The notes under the pieces were generated by a model. That model did no database searches. It was not told where the DNA came from and worked only from the letters and a program-made list of their open reading frames with translations. The position numbers and the translations under genes are program-made. This document shows positions 1-8,704 of a stretch of DNA of 64,000 bases, piece after piece. Position 1 is the first letter of the stretch. Each line of letters begins with the position of its first letter. The DNA is from Bacillus solitudinis (lineage in GTDB: Bacteria; Bacillota; Bacilli; Bacillales; Bacillaceae_D), in NCBI RefSeq assembly GCF_002797395.1, contig NZ_KZ454943.1, positions 3,137,966-3,201,965 on the forward strand, in the 5' to 3' direction.

Positions 1-1037
1 GACAAATTAATGATGCGATGAAAGCAAATGTTTCCGATCTAGGCAAACTATATGTTCGAAGTTCTTTAACAACCTATTCTCTCGTCACCTTCATTAATTT
101 GTCCGCTCTCACAATATCCCAAGATATCTTACTAGAAAATATGAAAAAAATGAAGAAAAAAGTAAAGGACGTATTTATAAGCAAAACAACCTTACGTACG
201 TTTGCGGTCGCACTTGCATGGAGTCCAATGGAAATACTTGTTGCCATGACTGTTGATGCAACGGGGGTAAGTTATCTCCGTTTTTTACCATGGCTTATCT
301 TATGTTCGTTGCTTGTTTTTTCTGTTGATTTATTTATTGGGAGAAGGGTATTCGCGTCTATTCCTTACTCTTCTCCCCTAAATAATAAAAGGGAAGTTAA
401 TGTACGGAAGTTAAGTTGGAAGCTGTTTCAATTATTTATCGTGTTAAGTGTATTTTTGTTTACCGTTGTTAGTATAGGGAACGTCTTTCATCTTAATTTT
501 ATTTTATCGGTAACATTGGTGATTCTACCTTTCACTTTTTGTTGGGCAATGATAATGAAACGCACAAGGAGCTTTTTGGCGATAGGATGGAGAACATGGA
601 AACTTCGAACAAATAATATGCAAAATTTCATTGTCCTTTTTATTGCGCTTGCGTTTTTTTCAAATAGTTTGAATGAAACACCTTTTCTTGCGTTAATCCA
701 ACACCCTTTTTTATCATCCGAATCGCCACTTATCATCCTCCTTTTGATTCAGTTTACATATTTAATTATGAGCCTTATTGGAGTACACCCCATTGCGACA
801 ATAGGTGTATTGATTGAGGTACTAACGCCGCTGTTTGATGTGATGAACCCGTTAAGTATTGGAATTGTCATGATAACTGGAGCTTTAGCAACTCTTTCGG
901 TCGGGGCATACGGTATGATGGTAACAATTACGGTGATGAATACAAAGCAAAACCCATATTTAATCACGTTGAGAAATATGCCTTTTGGTCTTTTTTATGG
1001 TGGGGTTGGAACATTAATTGCCTACTTGCTTCTATGA
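1..1037 (+). CDS. Polytopic membrane protein, 5' end outside window
   Basis: The reading frame is open to the first base of the window, so the gene probably begins upstream; the first ATG inside is at 18 and has no clear ribosome binding site. About 340 residues are visible, with roughly eight to nine hydrophobic segments separated by short basic loops. The C-terminal third has a GVHPIATIG stretch of the kind seen in ion-transporter-like permeases, but I do not recognise the family. It points toward the AraC gene and has no obvious terminator of its own. Seen: membrane topology and open 5' end. Inferred: a transporter-like role, uncertain. Confidence 0.6.
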   Translation, partial: QINDAMKANVSDLGKLYVRSSLTTYSLVTFINLSALTISQDILLENMKKMKKKVKDVFISKTTLRTFAVALAWSPMEILVAMTVDATGVSYLRFLPWLILCSLLVFSVDLFIGRRVFASIPYSSPLNNKREVNVRKLSWKLFQLFIVLSVFLFTVVSIGNVFHLNFILSVTLVILPFTFCWAMIMKRTRSFLAIGWRTWKLRTNNMQNFIVLFIALAFFSNSLNETPFLALIQHPFLSSESPLIILLLIQFTYLIMSLIGVHPIATIGVLIEVLTPLFDVMNPLSIGIVMITGALATLSVGAYGMMVTITVMNTKQNPYLITLRNMPFGLFYGGVGTLIAYLLL

Positions 1038-1213
1038 AGATACAAAGTAATTAGTTCCTCAAAATAGTCTTTAGTAGCAAATAGTTTATAATTAGAAAGA
1101 AGTAAAACTATTTTTTTATATTTTGTGCCAATGGCTTAAGCATGCGCATTAACTGGACGACTTCTTCTTGTTATTGATAAACTCAAAAAAGAAAAATTCC
1201 ATTGGAGGGTCTT

Positions 1214-2071
1214 ATGTCAACTCCTATATTCTTTCCAAATCATCTCGAATTTAAGTATTGTTGCGATTTAAAGGAAGAAATTTCTTTTCATTCTCATGAG
1301 CATTATGAAATTTTTTATTTTCATGGAGGGAAATGCAATTATCTTATTGGCGACCAAATTTATGTTTTGGCCCCTGGTGATTTGATTCTCATGAATGGAT
1401 TGACGTTACATTGTCCGACTTTGCATGAGCGAGAGGATTATATCCGTAGCGTAATACATTTCGACCATGGCTATTTTCGAGGTGTGCTAAGGACGATGGG
1501 AATGGAGTATCTGCTTGAACCGTTCGCCTCGTTACAATCGCATCGTTTCCAGCTTCAAGGACAGGAACGTCAAGCCGTTGAACGGCTTTTTTTAACGATG
1601 AATCAACATAATAACAAGGATGATTCTATTTCTGGATATCGCTTGCAATTGGCCTTTCTAGATTTACTAGCCTATATGTACACCTTTTGTCAGAAACCGT
1701 TAGAAAATAAAAAAGAAGCCCATTCAGAAAAAGAAAAAACGGTCCAAAAGTTGATTGCGTTTATTGAAGAACATTTCCGAGAGAATTTAACACTCCAAGA
1801 TATTGAGGATGGCCTACATCTAAGTAAATATTATTTATCAAAGATATTTAAGGAAGTAACCGGATTCACTATTTTTAATTATTTTTATCAAAAACGCGTG
1901 AACCAAGCAAAAATTGAGTTCCTACTCTCTGAGAACAATTCGGTCACAGATGTTGGCTATCGTCTTGGCTTTAAACATCCCTCTCATTTTAGTAAGGTAT
2001 TTAAAAACATCACGGGCTTAACGCCGGAACAATACAAAAAAGAAGTGTTAACAACAGAAATAAGACTCTAA
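1214..2071 (+). CDS. AraC-family transcriptional regulator
   Basis: A 285-residue regulator. The N-terminal part (about 10-140) is a cupin-like sensing domain with a His-rich HSHEHYE motif. The C-terminal 100 residues form the AraC double helix-turn-helix: the first helix pair around LTLQDIEDGLHLSKYYLSKI, the second ending in the signature GFKHPSHFSKVFKNITG. The ATG at 1214 follows GGAGGG at 1204-1209; an in-frame TTG at 1202 overlaps that ribosome binding site and is unlikely. It lies upstream of, and in the same direction as, a sugar-binding lipoprotein gene, so it probably activates that gene in response to a sugar. The ligand is unknown. Confidence 0.9.
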   Translation: MSTPIFFPNHLEFKYCCDLKEEISFHSHEHYEIFYFHGGKCNYLIGDQIYVLAPGDLILMNGLTLHCPTLHEREDYIRSVIHFDHGYFRGVLRTMGMEYLLEPFASLQSHRFQLQGQERQAVERLFLTMNQHNNKDDSISGYRLQLAFLDLLAYMYTFCQKPLENKKEAHSEKEKTVQKLIAFIEEHFRENLTLQDIEDGLHLSKYYLSKIFKEVTGFTIFNYFYQKRVNQAKIEFLLSENNSVTDVGYRLGFKHPSHFSKVFKNITGLTPEQYKKEVLTTEIRL

Positions 2072-2075
2072 TAAT

Positions 2076-2114
2076 AAGTCTGAACATTCGCTCTGAATAG
2101 TCAGGCTTCTTTTT
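2076..2114 (+). terminator. Rho-independent terminator after araC-type gene
   Basis: Arms AAGTCTGA (2076-2083) and TCAGGCTT (2101-2108) pair with one G-U, followed by CTTTTTG. It separates the regulator from the binding-protein gene. Confidence 0.65.
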
Positions 2115-2352
2115 GTATTTAATAAATTGATGAGGCAAGACAGCAATCACGTACAAATGAACCCCATTTTACATTAATATGAATAAAGCGCAATATTTTC
2201 ATATCCGCTATGATAAGGGTAACAGAGAAGTATCTAAATATTTAGAAAAGGGGGAACGCCCACCTTGTAAAAGCGACCATTTATGTAACAATATATGGTT
2301 TTATTTTTTCCAACCTAGAACATTTATGTGCTACTAAAAGGAGTTAATTTCT

Positions 2353-2388
2353 TTACCTCACTTTGTAAGCGATTACAAAGTGAGGTAA
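2353..2388 (+). promoter_or_regulatory. Perfect 16-bp inverted repeat centred on a cre box
   Basis: Arms TTACCTCACTTTGTAA (2353-2368) and TTACAAAGTGAGGTAA (2373-2388) are perfect complements around GCGA. The centre TGTAAGCGATTACA (2364-2377) matches the CcpA cre consensus TGWNANCGNTNWCA at every defined position. It ends 29 bases before the binding-protein start codon. Such a site would give carbon catabolite repression; the long arms could also form a strong RNA hairpin just before the ribosome binding site. Confidence 0.75.
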
Positions 2389-2417
2389 GTACTAAATAAT
2401 AAGGAGGATGAGGAAAT

Positions 2418-3755
2418 ATGAAAACCGTTAATAATTTATTTTTAATGATAGTCACGTTGGTTATGGTCATGACAGTGGTAGCTTGTGCATCAGGGACTGG
2501 AAGTGGACCTACAGAAAATGTAGATAATAAAAATAATGAGAAGAAGGCAGGAGAAGGTCAAACGGAACTTCGAATCGTATGGTGGGGGTCTCAAACAAGG
2601 CACGACCGTACGCTAAAAGCGATTGATTTATTTGAAGAAAAACATCCTGATATTTTGGTTACTCCTGAATTTACTGGGTGGGAAGGCTATTGGGAGCGCT
2701 TAGCAACACAAGCTGCGGGGAATAACCTTCCTGATCTTTTTCAAATGGATTTGCAATATTTGAATGAGTATGTGTCGAGGGATTTGTTAATTGATTTAGA
2801 ACCTTTTGTTTCTGATGGAATCATAAACTTTGATGATGTGGATGAACTTTATTTGTCAGGTGGAAGAGTTGACGAACAATTATATGCTGTTAATTTAGGA
2901 GCCAATTCATTAGCGGTTGCTTATGACCCAGCAATGTTTAAGGAGGCTGGTATTCCTGAATTTGAACCAGGTTATAGTTGGGAAGATTTTATTAATGCAG
3001 CTTATAAGATTAAAGAAACCTTTGGAGAAGATACGTTTATGGCTGTCCCTAATATAGATTTACATGGCTTTAAGCACTATCTAAGACAGCATGACCTATG
3101 GCTTTACAATGAAAATAATACCGGATTAGGTTATGACGATGACCAATATTTCATTGATTATTTCACAAAGTGGAATGAACTCCTTGAAGAGGGGATAAGT
3201 CCAAGTGCGGACGTACTTATGGAAATCCAGGGACTTGAAGATGAGCTAATCGTTCATGAGATGTCACCCGTTTATTTTCCGCATAGTAACCAAATTGTTG
3301 GATTACAAAATGCTGCGGGGCGACCATTGAAACTAGCATTAATGCCTTCCACTTCTGGAAAAACAGAAGGACACTTTTTAAAACCGAGTCAATTTTTCTC
3401 GGTATCAAACCAATCCGATCAAGCCGAACAAGAGGCAGCAGCAAAATTCATTGATTTTATTACTAATGACTTAGAAGCGAATGAAATTTTAGCCGCTGAA
3501 CGTGGAGTACCAATTTCGGAGGAAGTACGCAGCCATATCTACCCTCAACTTGGAGAATATGAGAAAATGCAGTTTGATTACATTGAACTTGTACAGGAAC
3601 ACTCCACACCAATTCATCCACCAGAGCCAGCCGGAGTAGGAGAAATCCAAGGAGCCTTTGAACGAGCAAAAGAGGAATTAGATTATGGAGTGATTACCGT
3701 TGAGGAATTTGCGAAGAAGTTTAGGGAAGAAGCGGAGGGGATTTTAGGGAATTAA
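2418..3755 (+). CDS. Sugar ABC transporter substrate-binding lipoprotein (family 1)
   Basis: A 445-residue extracellular solute-binding protein of the MalE-like type. The N-terminal signal peptide ends in a lipobox (VVAC, Cys about 23), so the protein is a membrane-anchored lipoprotein. The mature protein opens with a short Asn/Lys/Glu-rich linker and then ELRIVWWGSQTRHDRT, typical of this family; the NLPDLFQMD segment is also typical. AAGGAGG at 2401-2407 precedes the ATG. No permease follows directly: it sits between an AraC regulator and a LacI-led operon, so it may be an orphan binding protein serving permeases further downstream. The cre-like palindrome just upstream suggests glucose repression. 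Ligand unknown; a fructan oligosaccharide is plausible from context. Confidence 0.88.
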   Translation: MKTVNNLFLMIVTLVMVMTVVACASGTGSGPTENVDNKNNEKKAGEGQTELRIVWWGSQTRHDRTLKAIDLFEEKHPDILVTPEFTGWEGYWERLATQAAGNNLPDLFQMDLQYLNEYVSRDLLIDLEPFVSDGIINFDDVDELYLSGGRVDEQLYAVNLGANSLAVAYDPAMFKEAGIPEFEPGYSWEDFINAAYKIKETFGEDTFMAVPNIDLHGFKHYLRQHDLWLYNENNTGLGYDDDQYFIDYFTKWNELLEEGISPSADVLMEIQGLEDELIVHEMSPVYFPHSNQIVGLQNAAGRPLKLALMPSTSGKTEGHFLKPSQFFSVSNQSDQAEQEAAAKFIDFITNDLEANEILAAERGVPISEEVRSHIYPQLGEYEKMQFDYIELVQEHSTPIHPPEPAGVGEIQGAFERAKEELDYGVITVEEFAKKFREEAEGILGN

Positions 3756-3770
3756 CGGGTACTTGTCTAA

Positions 3771-3804
3771 AAGCTAACGCTAATAGTATAGCGTTAGCTT
3801 TGTT
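3771..3804 (+). terminator. Rho-independent terminator after binding-protein gene
   Basis: Perfect 11-bp stem AAGCTAACGCT (3771-3781) with AGCGTTAGCTT (3790-3800), 8-base loop, followed by TGTTT. It isolates the binding-protein gene from the LacI gene. Confidence 0.85.
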
Positions 3805-3975
3805 TAATATAACTGGGAAGGTTTTATTTCATACATCTATCTACCAAATGATTTATAAAAGTTTTAATAGTCGATTTTGTGTATTCTCTTTTTATTATCT
3901 CTTAATAAATATAATTTTCTTACAATTACAATTGACAAATAAAACATTCTATAATATTATCTAGTTAAACTATTA

Positions 3976-3989
3976 CGTAAACGTTTAAC
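3976..3989 (+). promoter_or_regulatory. LacI-type operator upstream of the repressor gene
   Basis: CGTAAACGTTTAAC fits the locus consensus CGTAAWCGWTTACG. It lies 45 bases before the LacI-family start codon, which implies autoregulation. Confidence 0.65.
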
Positions 3990-4034
3990 TGCCTTTCTAA
4001 TAAAAGAAAGCGCTCTATAAAGAGGAGAGAACTA

Positions 4035-5036
4035 ATGACAAGTATAAAAGATGTTGCAAAAGTAGCCAATGTATCTACTGCAACTGTTTCTCATGTTATT
4101 AATGGGACGAGGTATGTTTCCGAGAGTACTAAAATAAAAGTATTTCAGGCCATGAAAGAACTTGATTATAAACCAAATTTAGTTGCGAAAAGTCTACGGA
4201 GCCGTAAATCGATGATTATTGGATTAATTGTTCCAATGCAATACACTGATACATCAAATTTCTTTTTTATGTCTATTGCAAATGGGATAGAGACCATTGT
4301 TAAACAAAAAGGATACAACTTAATTTTGGGTAATTCTCATGAAGATATTAAAACAGAAATTGAACAAATAAAACTTTTTAATTCCCAATTGATTGATGGA
4401 CTAATTATTGCGCCGACAGCTGAAAGTTACAATGAATATGAAAATCTTTTCAATGGAGATTATCCAGTAGTCTTTATCGATCGTAAACCACTTGAATATG
4501 CTGGAGATCTTGTTATGGCGAACAGTTACCAAGGGACATTAGAAGCGATTAACACTTTGATTGAAAAAAAGCATAAGAAAATAGGGTTTATAACTGGTCA
4601 TTTAGGTATTTCAACAAGTGACGAGCGTTTATCAGCATATAAGTTTGCTTTTGAACAAAATGGATTATCTGTTGACCCACTGCTCATTAAAGAAGGGTCC
4701 TCCTGTTTTGATGATGGGTATAAAATAGCGAAAGAATTGATAACAGAGAGAGGGGCAAGTGCTTTATTTGTTGCAAATAATGTAATGACTATGGGCGCCT
4801 TAGGATTTATTAATGAAAGTAATTTAAAAGTGCCAGAGGATGTCGCTATCATTGGTTTTGATGATTATGATTGGATGAAAATTACATCACCACCATTATC
4901 AGTTGTCGAACAGCCAGCCTTTGAAATGGGTGAGCAAGCAGTACGTATCTTACTTGATAGAATAGAAAACAGTAAACCCAGTGAAGAGGAACAAATAATC
5001 TTACCTACAAAGTATATTTCGCGTAAATCGGTGTAA
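4035..5036 (+). CDS. LacI-family repressor of the fructan/sucrose locus
   Basis: A 333-residue LacI/GalR repressor. The N-terminal helix-turn-helix (about 2-50) reads IKDVAKVANVSTATVSHVIN with the hinge helix VAKSLRSRKS near residue 55-60. A periplasmic-binding-like sensor domain follows (about 60-330). The ATG at 4035 follows GAGGAGAG. It precedes fructokinase and a GH32 enzyme, an arrangement usual for sucrose or fructan repressors such as ScrR. Near-identical operators occur before its own gene, fructokinase, the second binding protein, the chemoreceptor and rbsB, so it probably controls the whole locus. The inducer is inferred to be fructose or a fructan fragment. Confidence 0.92.
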   Translation: MTSIKDVAKVANVSTATVSHVINGTRYVSESTKIKVFQAMKELDYKPNLVAKSLRSRKSMIIGLIVPMQYTDTSNFFFMSIANGIETIVKQKGYNLILGNSHEDIKTEIEQIKLFNSQLIDGLIIAPTAESYNEYENLFNGDYPVVFIDRKPLEYAGDLVMANSYQGTLEAINTLIEKKHKKIGFITGHLGISTSDERLSAYKFAFEQNGLSVDPLLIKEGSSCFDDGYKIAKELITERGASALFVANNVMTMGALGFINESNLKVPEDVAIIGFDDYDWMKITSPPLSVVEQPAFEMGEQAVRILLDRIENSKPSEEEQIILPTKYISRKSV

Positions 5037-5066
5037 ATTCTTTTTACATTGCTTTACTCCATGAAA

Positions 5067-5092
5067 CGTAATCGTTTGCGTAATCGTTTACT
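5067..5092 (+). promoter_or_regulatory. Two overlapping LacI-type operators before fructokinase
   Basis: CGTAATCGTTTGCG (5067-5080) and CGTAATCGTTTACT (5079-5092) overlap by two bases, giving a 12-bp pitch. They lie 53-78 bases upstream of the fructokinase ATG. Confidence 0.7.
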
Positions 5093-5144
5093 ATCTAATA
5101 TCTGACGGGTATATACAAAAATATTGTCTAGGAGATGCTCATTT

Positions 5145-6119
5145 ATGTCAAAGGTTTTATGTTTAGGAGAAATATTAATAGATTTTGTCCCTACTAGGAA
5201 TGGTGAAAATTTAAAAGACGTAGGAGAGTTTAAAAAAGTTGCAGGGGGCGCCCCAGCAAATGTAAGTGCAGCTATAGCTAATCTTGGAGGCGATGCTTAC
5301 TTTTTGGGTAAGGTAGGAGATGACGCTTTTGGTGACTATTTGACAGAGGTTTTATGTAGAAAAGGTGTAAATAAAAGCTATCTATTAAAAACAAATAAAG
5401 CCAATACAGCTCTTGCGTTTGTGTCATTGCAAGATAATGGAGAAAGAGATTTTATGTTTTATCGTCAACCGTCTGCAGATATGTTATTAGAAAAAAGTGA
5501 TTTGAAAGAAGAATGGTTTGAAGATGCAGCTATTTTTCACTTTGGTTCAATTTCTCTGATTGATGACCCGGTTAGAGAGGCTACTATAGAAGCTATTAAA
5601 TACGCGAAAAGTAAAAATACAATTATTAGTTTTGACCCAAATATAAGAATGGCTTTATGGAAGGATGAAAAATTAGCTAGAGAACAAATACTAGGCCATT
5701 TAGTAGATGCCCACATTTTAAAGCTAAGTGAAGAAGAATTATTCTTTCTCACTTTGATAAAAAATGAAAAAGAAGCTGTTGATTCATTAATGAAAGAGGC
5801 TATTAAACTCATCTTAATTACGAGAGGACAAGAGGGGTGTACTTATTATACAAAGAACCTGTCAGGAAGTGTCAAAGCAATATGTGTGAAGCCAGTGGAT
5901 ACGACTGGAGCAGGCGATGCCTTCGTGGGTGGATTGCTTTATAAACTTGCCCAAGAATTAAATGAAAAAAAGAAAATAGAAAGTATTATCGAAAATCAAG
6001 GATTATTAAATGAAATTCTCGCATTTGCGAATGTTTGTGGTGCCTTAACGACGATAAAAAGAGGTGCTATCTCAGCTCTACCAAGTATAGAAGAAGTTTC
6101 TTTACATTTGGAATATTAA
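5145..6119 (+). CDS. scrK: PfkB-family fructokinase
   Basis: A 324-residue cytoplasmic ribokinase/PfkB sugar kinase, predicted to convert fructose plus ATP to fructose 6-phosphate. The N-terminal substrate signature is GGAPANVSAAIANLGG. The C-terminal PfkB motif DTTGAGDAF carries the anion hole and the catalytic aspartate. The ATG at 5145 follows TAGGAG (5129-5134); the longer TTG start at 5124 would run through that ribosome binding site. The next gene, a GH32 fructosidase, starts 18 bases after the stop, so the two are co-transcribed. Family membership is clear; fructose specificity is inferred from GH32 and LacI neighbours, other hexoses being possible. Confidence 0.88.
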   Translation: MSKVLCLGEILIDFVPTRNGENLKDVGEFKKVAGGAPANVSAAIANLGGDAYFLGKVGDDAFGDYLTEVLCRKGVNKSYLLKTNKANTALAFVSLQDNGERDFMFYRQPSADMLLEKSDLKEEWFEDAAIFHFGSISLIDDPVREATIEAIKYAKSKNTIISFDPNIRMALWKDEKLAREQILGHLVDAHILKLSEEELFFLTLIKNEKEAVDSLMKEAIKLILITRGQEGCTYYTKNLSGSVKAICVKPVDTTGAGDAFVGGLLYKLAQELNEKKKIESIIENQGLLNEILAFANVCGALTTIKRGAISALPSIEEVSLHLEY

Positions 6120-6137
6120 AAATTAGGAGTGTTGATA

Positions 6138-7640
6138 TTGTCTACAGTAAACAAAATTAGTAAAAAGGCAAACTATTATACAGAAAGGTATCGTCCGCAA
6201 TTTCACTATAGTCCTCAAAAAAACTGGATGAATGACCCAAATGGAATGGTCTTTTATAGAGATGAATATCATCTCTTTTATCAATATCATCCAGAGGGGA
6301 GTGAGTGGGGACCTATGCATTGGGGGCACGCTATCAGTAAAAACATGGTTGATTGGGAGCATTATCCGATTGCCCTTGAGCCAGATGCTTTAGGGATGAT
6401 ATTTTCAGGTAGTGCTGTGGTTGATTGGAACGACACCACAGGGTTTTTTGGAGGGAAAGAAGGACTTGTAGCTGTTTTTACACACCACTCGAAAGAAGAA
6501 GTGCAATCTCAAAGCATTGCTTATAGCAACGATAAAGGTAGAACTTGGATAAAATATAATGGCAATCCGGTCATTCCGAATGAAGGGATTAAGGATTTTA
6601 GAGACCCCAAGGTTTTTTGGCATAACGAAACAAATGAGTGGAAGATGGTCATAGCAGCTGGCCAAAAAGTGATGCTATATAGCTCTCCAAATTTAAAAGA
6701 GTGGACTTACTTAAGTGATTTTGGCGCCAATGAAGGTGCTCATGGTGGAGTGTGGGAATGCCCTGACTTATTTCGATTACCTGTTGATGGAAATATTCAT
6801 CAACAGAAATGGGTATTACAAGTAGATCTTGGAGATGGTGCCATAGCAGGTGGTTCGGGATCGCAATATTTTATTGGAGATTTTGATGGCACAACGTTCG
6901 TAAATGAAAATAAACCTAGTGAAACATTATGGGTCGACTATGGTAGAGACTTTTATGCAGCACAGTCCTTTTCAGACGTCCTTAAAGAGGATGGTAGACG
7001 AATTTGTATGGCTTGGATGAGTAATTGGAGATATGCCAATAAAGTACCTACAACTCCGTGGCGCAGTGCAATGTCCATACCGCGTGAAATGGAATTAAGA
7101 CAAAACGACAACGGAAACATTAAACTATTTCAAAAGCCTATAACGGAATTACAGACATTGCGTCAAAGTAAGGTAAATATCAGTAATGAATTTGTCAATG
7201 GTGACAAGAATGTATTAGCTAACCAAGAAGAAGATGTTTTTGAAATTGTAGCAGAAATTGAAAACCTTTCAGCTGTTGAATTTGGGTTTAAGGTTAGAAA
7301 ATCATCATTAAATAAAGAAGAAACAATTGTCGGTTATAATTTTAATAAAGAAGAGTTGTTCATTAATCGAGAAAATTCTGGAGAGAATTCATTTAGTGAG
7401 GAATTCAGTGGAAGACATGCCGTTAAATTGACGAGTAGCAAAGAAAGTATTAGATTACATCTGTTTATTGATAAATCTTCAGTTGAACTTTTTTTCAATG
7501 ACGGTGAAGTTGTCATGACGGACTTGATTTTCCCTAAAGAGGATAGCAAGGAACTTGAATTGTACGTTATTGATGGAGAAGTTAAAGTTATCTCACTAGA
7601 GGTTTATTCTTTACGAAGTATTTGGAATGAACAGCGGTAA
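6138..7640 (+). CDS. Intracellular GH32 beta-fructosidase / sucrose-6-phosphate hydrolase
   Basis: A 500-residue glycoside hydrolase family 32 enzyme without signal peptide, hence cytoplasmic. All three catalytic motifs are intact: WMNDPNG with nucleophile Asp33, FRDPKVF with the transition-state Asp156, and WECPDLF with acid/base Glu207. The five-bladed propeller (about 15-335) is followed by the usual C-terminal beta-sandwich. AGGAG at 6125-6129 best serves a TTG start at 6138; the GTG at 6129 overlaps it. It releases fructose from sucrose, sucrose 6-phosphate or imported fructo-oligosaccharides. No PTS gene is nearby and ABC permeases follow, so unphosphorylated oligosaccharides are the more likely substrates. 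Confidence 0.92.
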   Translation: MSTVNKISKKANYYTERYRPQFHYSPQKNWMNDPNGMVFYRDEYHLFYQYHPEGSEWGPMHWGHAISKNMVDWEHYPIALEPDALGMIFSGSAVVDWNDTTGFFGGKEGLVAVFTHHSKEEVQSQSIAYSNDKGRTWIKYNGNPVIPNEGIKDFRDPKVFWHNETNEWKMVIAAGQKVMLYSSPNLKEWTYLSDFGANEGAHGGVWECPDLFRLPVDGNIHQQKWVLQVDLGDGAIAGGSGSQYFIGDFDGTTFVNENKPSETLWVDYGRDFYAAQSFSDVLKEDGRRICMAWMSNWRYANKVPTTPWRSAMSIPREMELRQNDNGNIKLFQKPITELQTLRQSKVNISNEFVNGDKNVLANQEEDVFEIVAEIENLSAVEFGFKVRKSSLNKEETIVGYNFNKEELFINRENSGENSFSEEFSGRHAVKLTSSKESIRLHLFIDKSSVELFFNDGEVVMTDLIFPKEDSKELELYVIDGEVKVISLEVYSLRSIWNEQR

Positions 7641-7698
7641 TTTTATTGAAAGTAGAATACGAACTAATTAATAACTTATCTAGAATAAGGGGGGCAAC

Positions 7699-8688
7699 AT
7701 GAAACCAGTACTTAAGAAGACTGCGACGATCGGACAAACATCTCAGGTTTTTTCAGTTGTTGAACCTGATCCACAAAAAATAAAAAACAGGAGGCGTTGG
7801 AGTCAAATAAAGCAAAATTGGGAATTGTATTTATTTCTATTGCCCACGTTACTTTATTTTATCATTTTTCATTATGTCCCGATGTATGGGGTGCAAATAG
7901 CGTTTCGTGATTACTCACCAGGCTTTGGTATTAGTAGTAGTCCGTGGATGGGGTTGGAACACTTTATTCGCTTTTTTGAATCTTACCAATTCTGGAACTT
8001 GATTTATAATACATTTTCGCTGAGTGCTCTTCAATTACTGATTACATTTCCATTACCGATTGTTGTTGCCCTAATGCTAAATCAAGTGGTATTAAAACGG
8101 TATAAAAAATTTGTTCAAACAATTATCTATGCTCCACATTTTATTTCGGTAGTTGTATTAGTAGGGATGGTTTATGTATTCTTTTCAAGTAACGGTCTTA
8201 TCAACAACTTTCTAGCCTTGGTTGGAATGGAAGAAATTCGATTTTTAATGGAATCTTCATGGTTCAAACCACTTTATGTAGGTTCAAGTGTATGGCAAGA
8301 AACGGGCTGGGCTGCCGTTATTTACTTAGCTGCACTTGCAGCTGTGAATCCTGAACTTCATGAAGCAGCCATTGTCGATGGTGCCAACAAATTGCAACGT
8401 ATTATAAATGTTGATATTCCTGCTATTCTGCCTATTGCGATGATATTGCTCGTTTTATCTGTGGGGAATATTATGAATATTGGTTTTGAAAAGGCATATT
8501 TGTTACAGACGCCGCTTAATCAGCCTACAGCTGAAATTATTCCGACCTATGTGTATAAAGTCGGTTTACAGCAAGCTCAGTATAGTTTTGCAGCAGCAGT
8601 AGGATTATTTAATGCTGTTATCAATCTATTTTTATTGTGGTATGTAAATAGAGTAGCTAAACGCCTATCTGGTAGTGGCTTATGGTAA
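7699..8688 (+). CDS. Sugar ABC permease, LplB/YtcP-type, first subunit
   Basis: A 329-residue binding-protein-dependent permease with six predicted membrane segments. After a charged cytoplasmic N-terminus the first helix begins WELYLFLLPTLLYFIIF. The cytoplasmic EAA loop reads EAAIVDGANKLQRIINVDIP (about residue 233-252), the contact site for an ATPase. The IPTYVYKVGL segment near the C-terminus is typical of the LplB/YteP group that imports oligosaccharides. A GGGGG ribosome binding site precedes the ATG. The partner permease follows 16 bases after the stop. No ATPase is encoded in the locus, so a shared MsmX-type ATPase is inferred. Substrate from context: fructo-oligosaccharides. Confidence 0.92.
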   Translation: MKPVLKKTATIGQTSQVFSVVEPDPQKIKNRRRWSQIKQNWELYLFLLPTLLYFIIFHYVPMYGVQIAFRDYSPGFGISSSPWMGLEHFIRFFESYQFWNLIYNTFSLSALQLLITFPLPIVVALMLNQVVLKRYKKFVQTIIYAPHFISVVVLVGMVYVFFSSNGLINNFLALVGMEEIRFLMESSWFKPLYVGSSVWQETGWAAVIYLAALAAVNPELHEAAIVDGANKLQRIINVDIPAILPIAMILLVLSVGNIMNIGFEKAYLLQTPLNQPTAEIIPTYVYKVGLQQAQYSFAAAVGLFNAVINLFLLWYVNRVAKRLSGSGLW

Positions 8689-8704
8689 AAAGGGTGGTGA
8701 AGAT

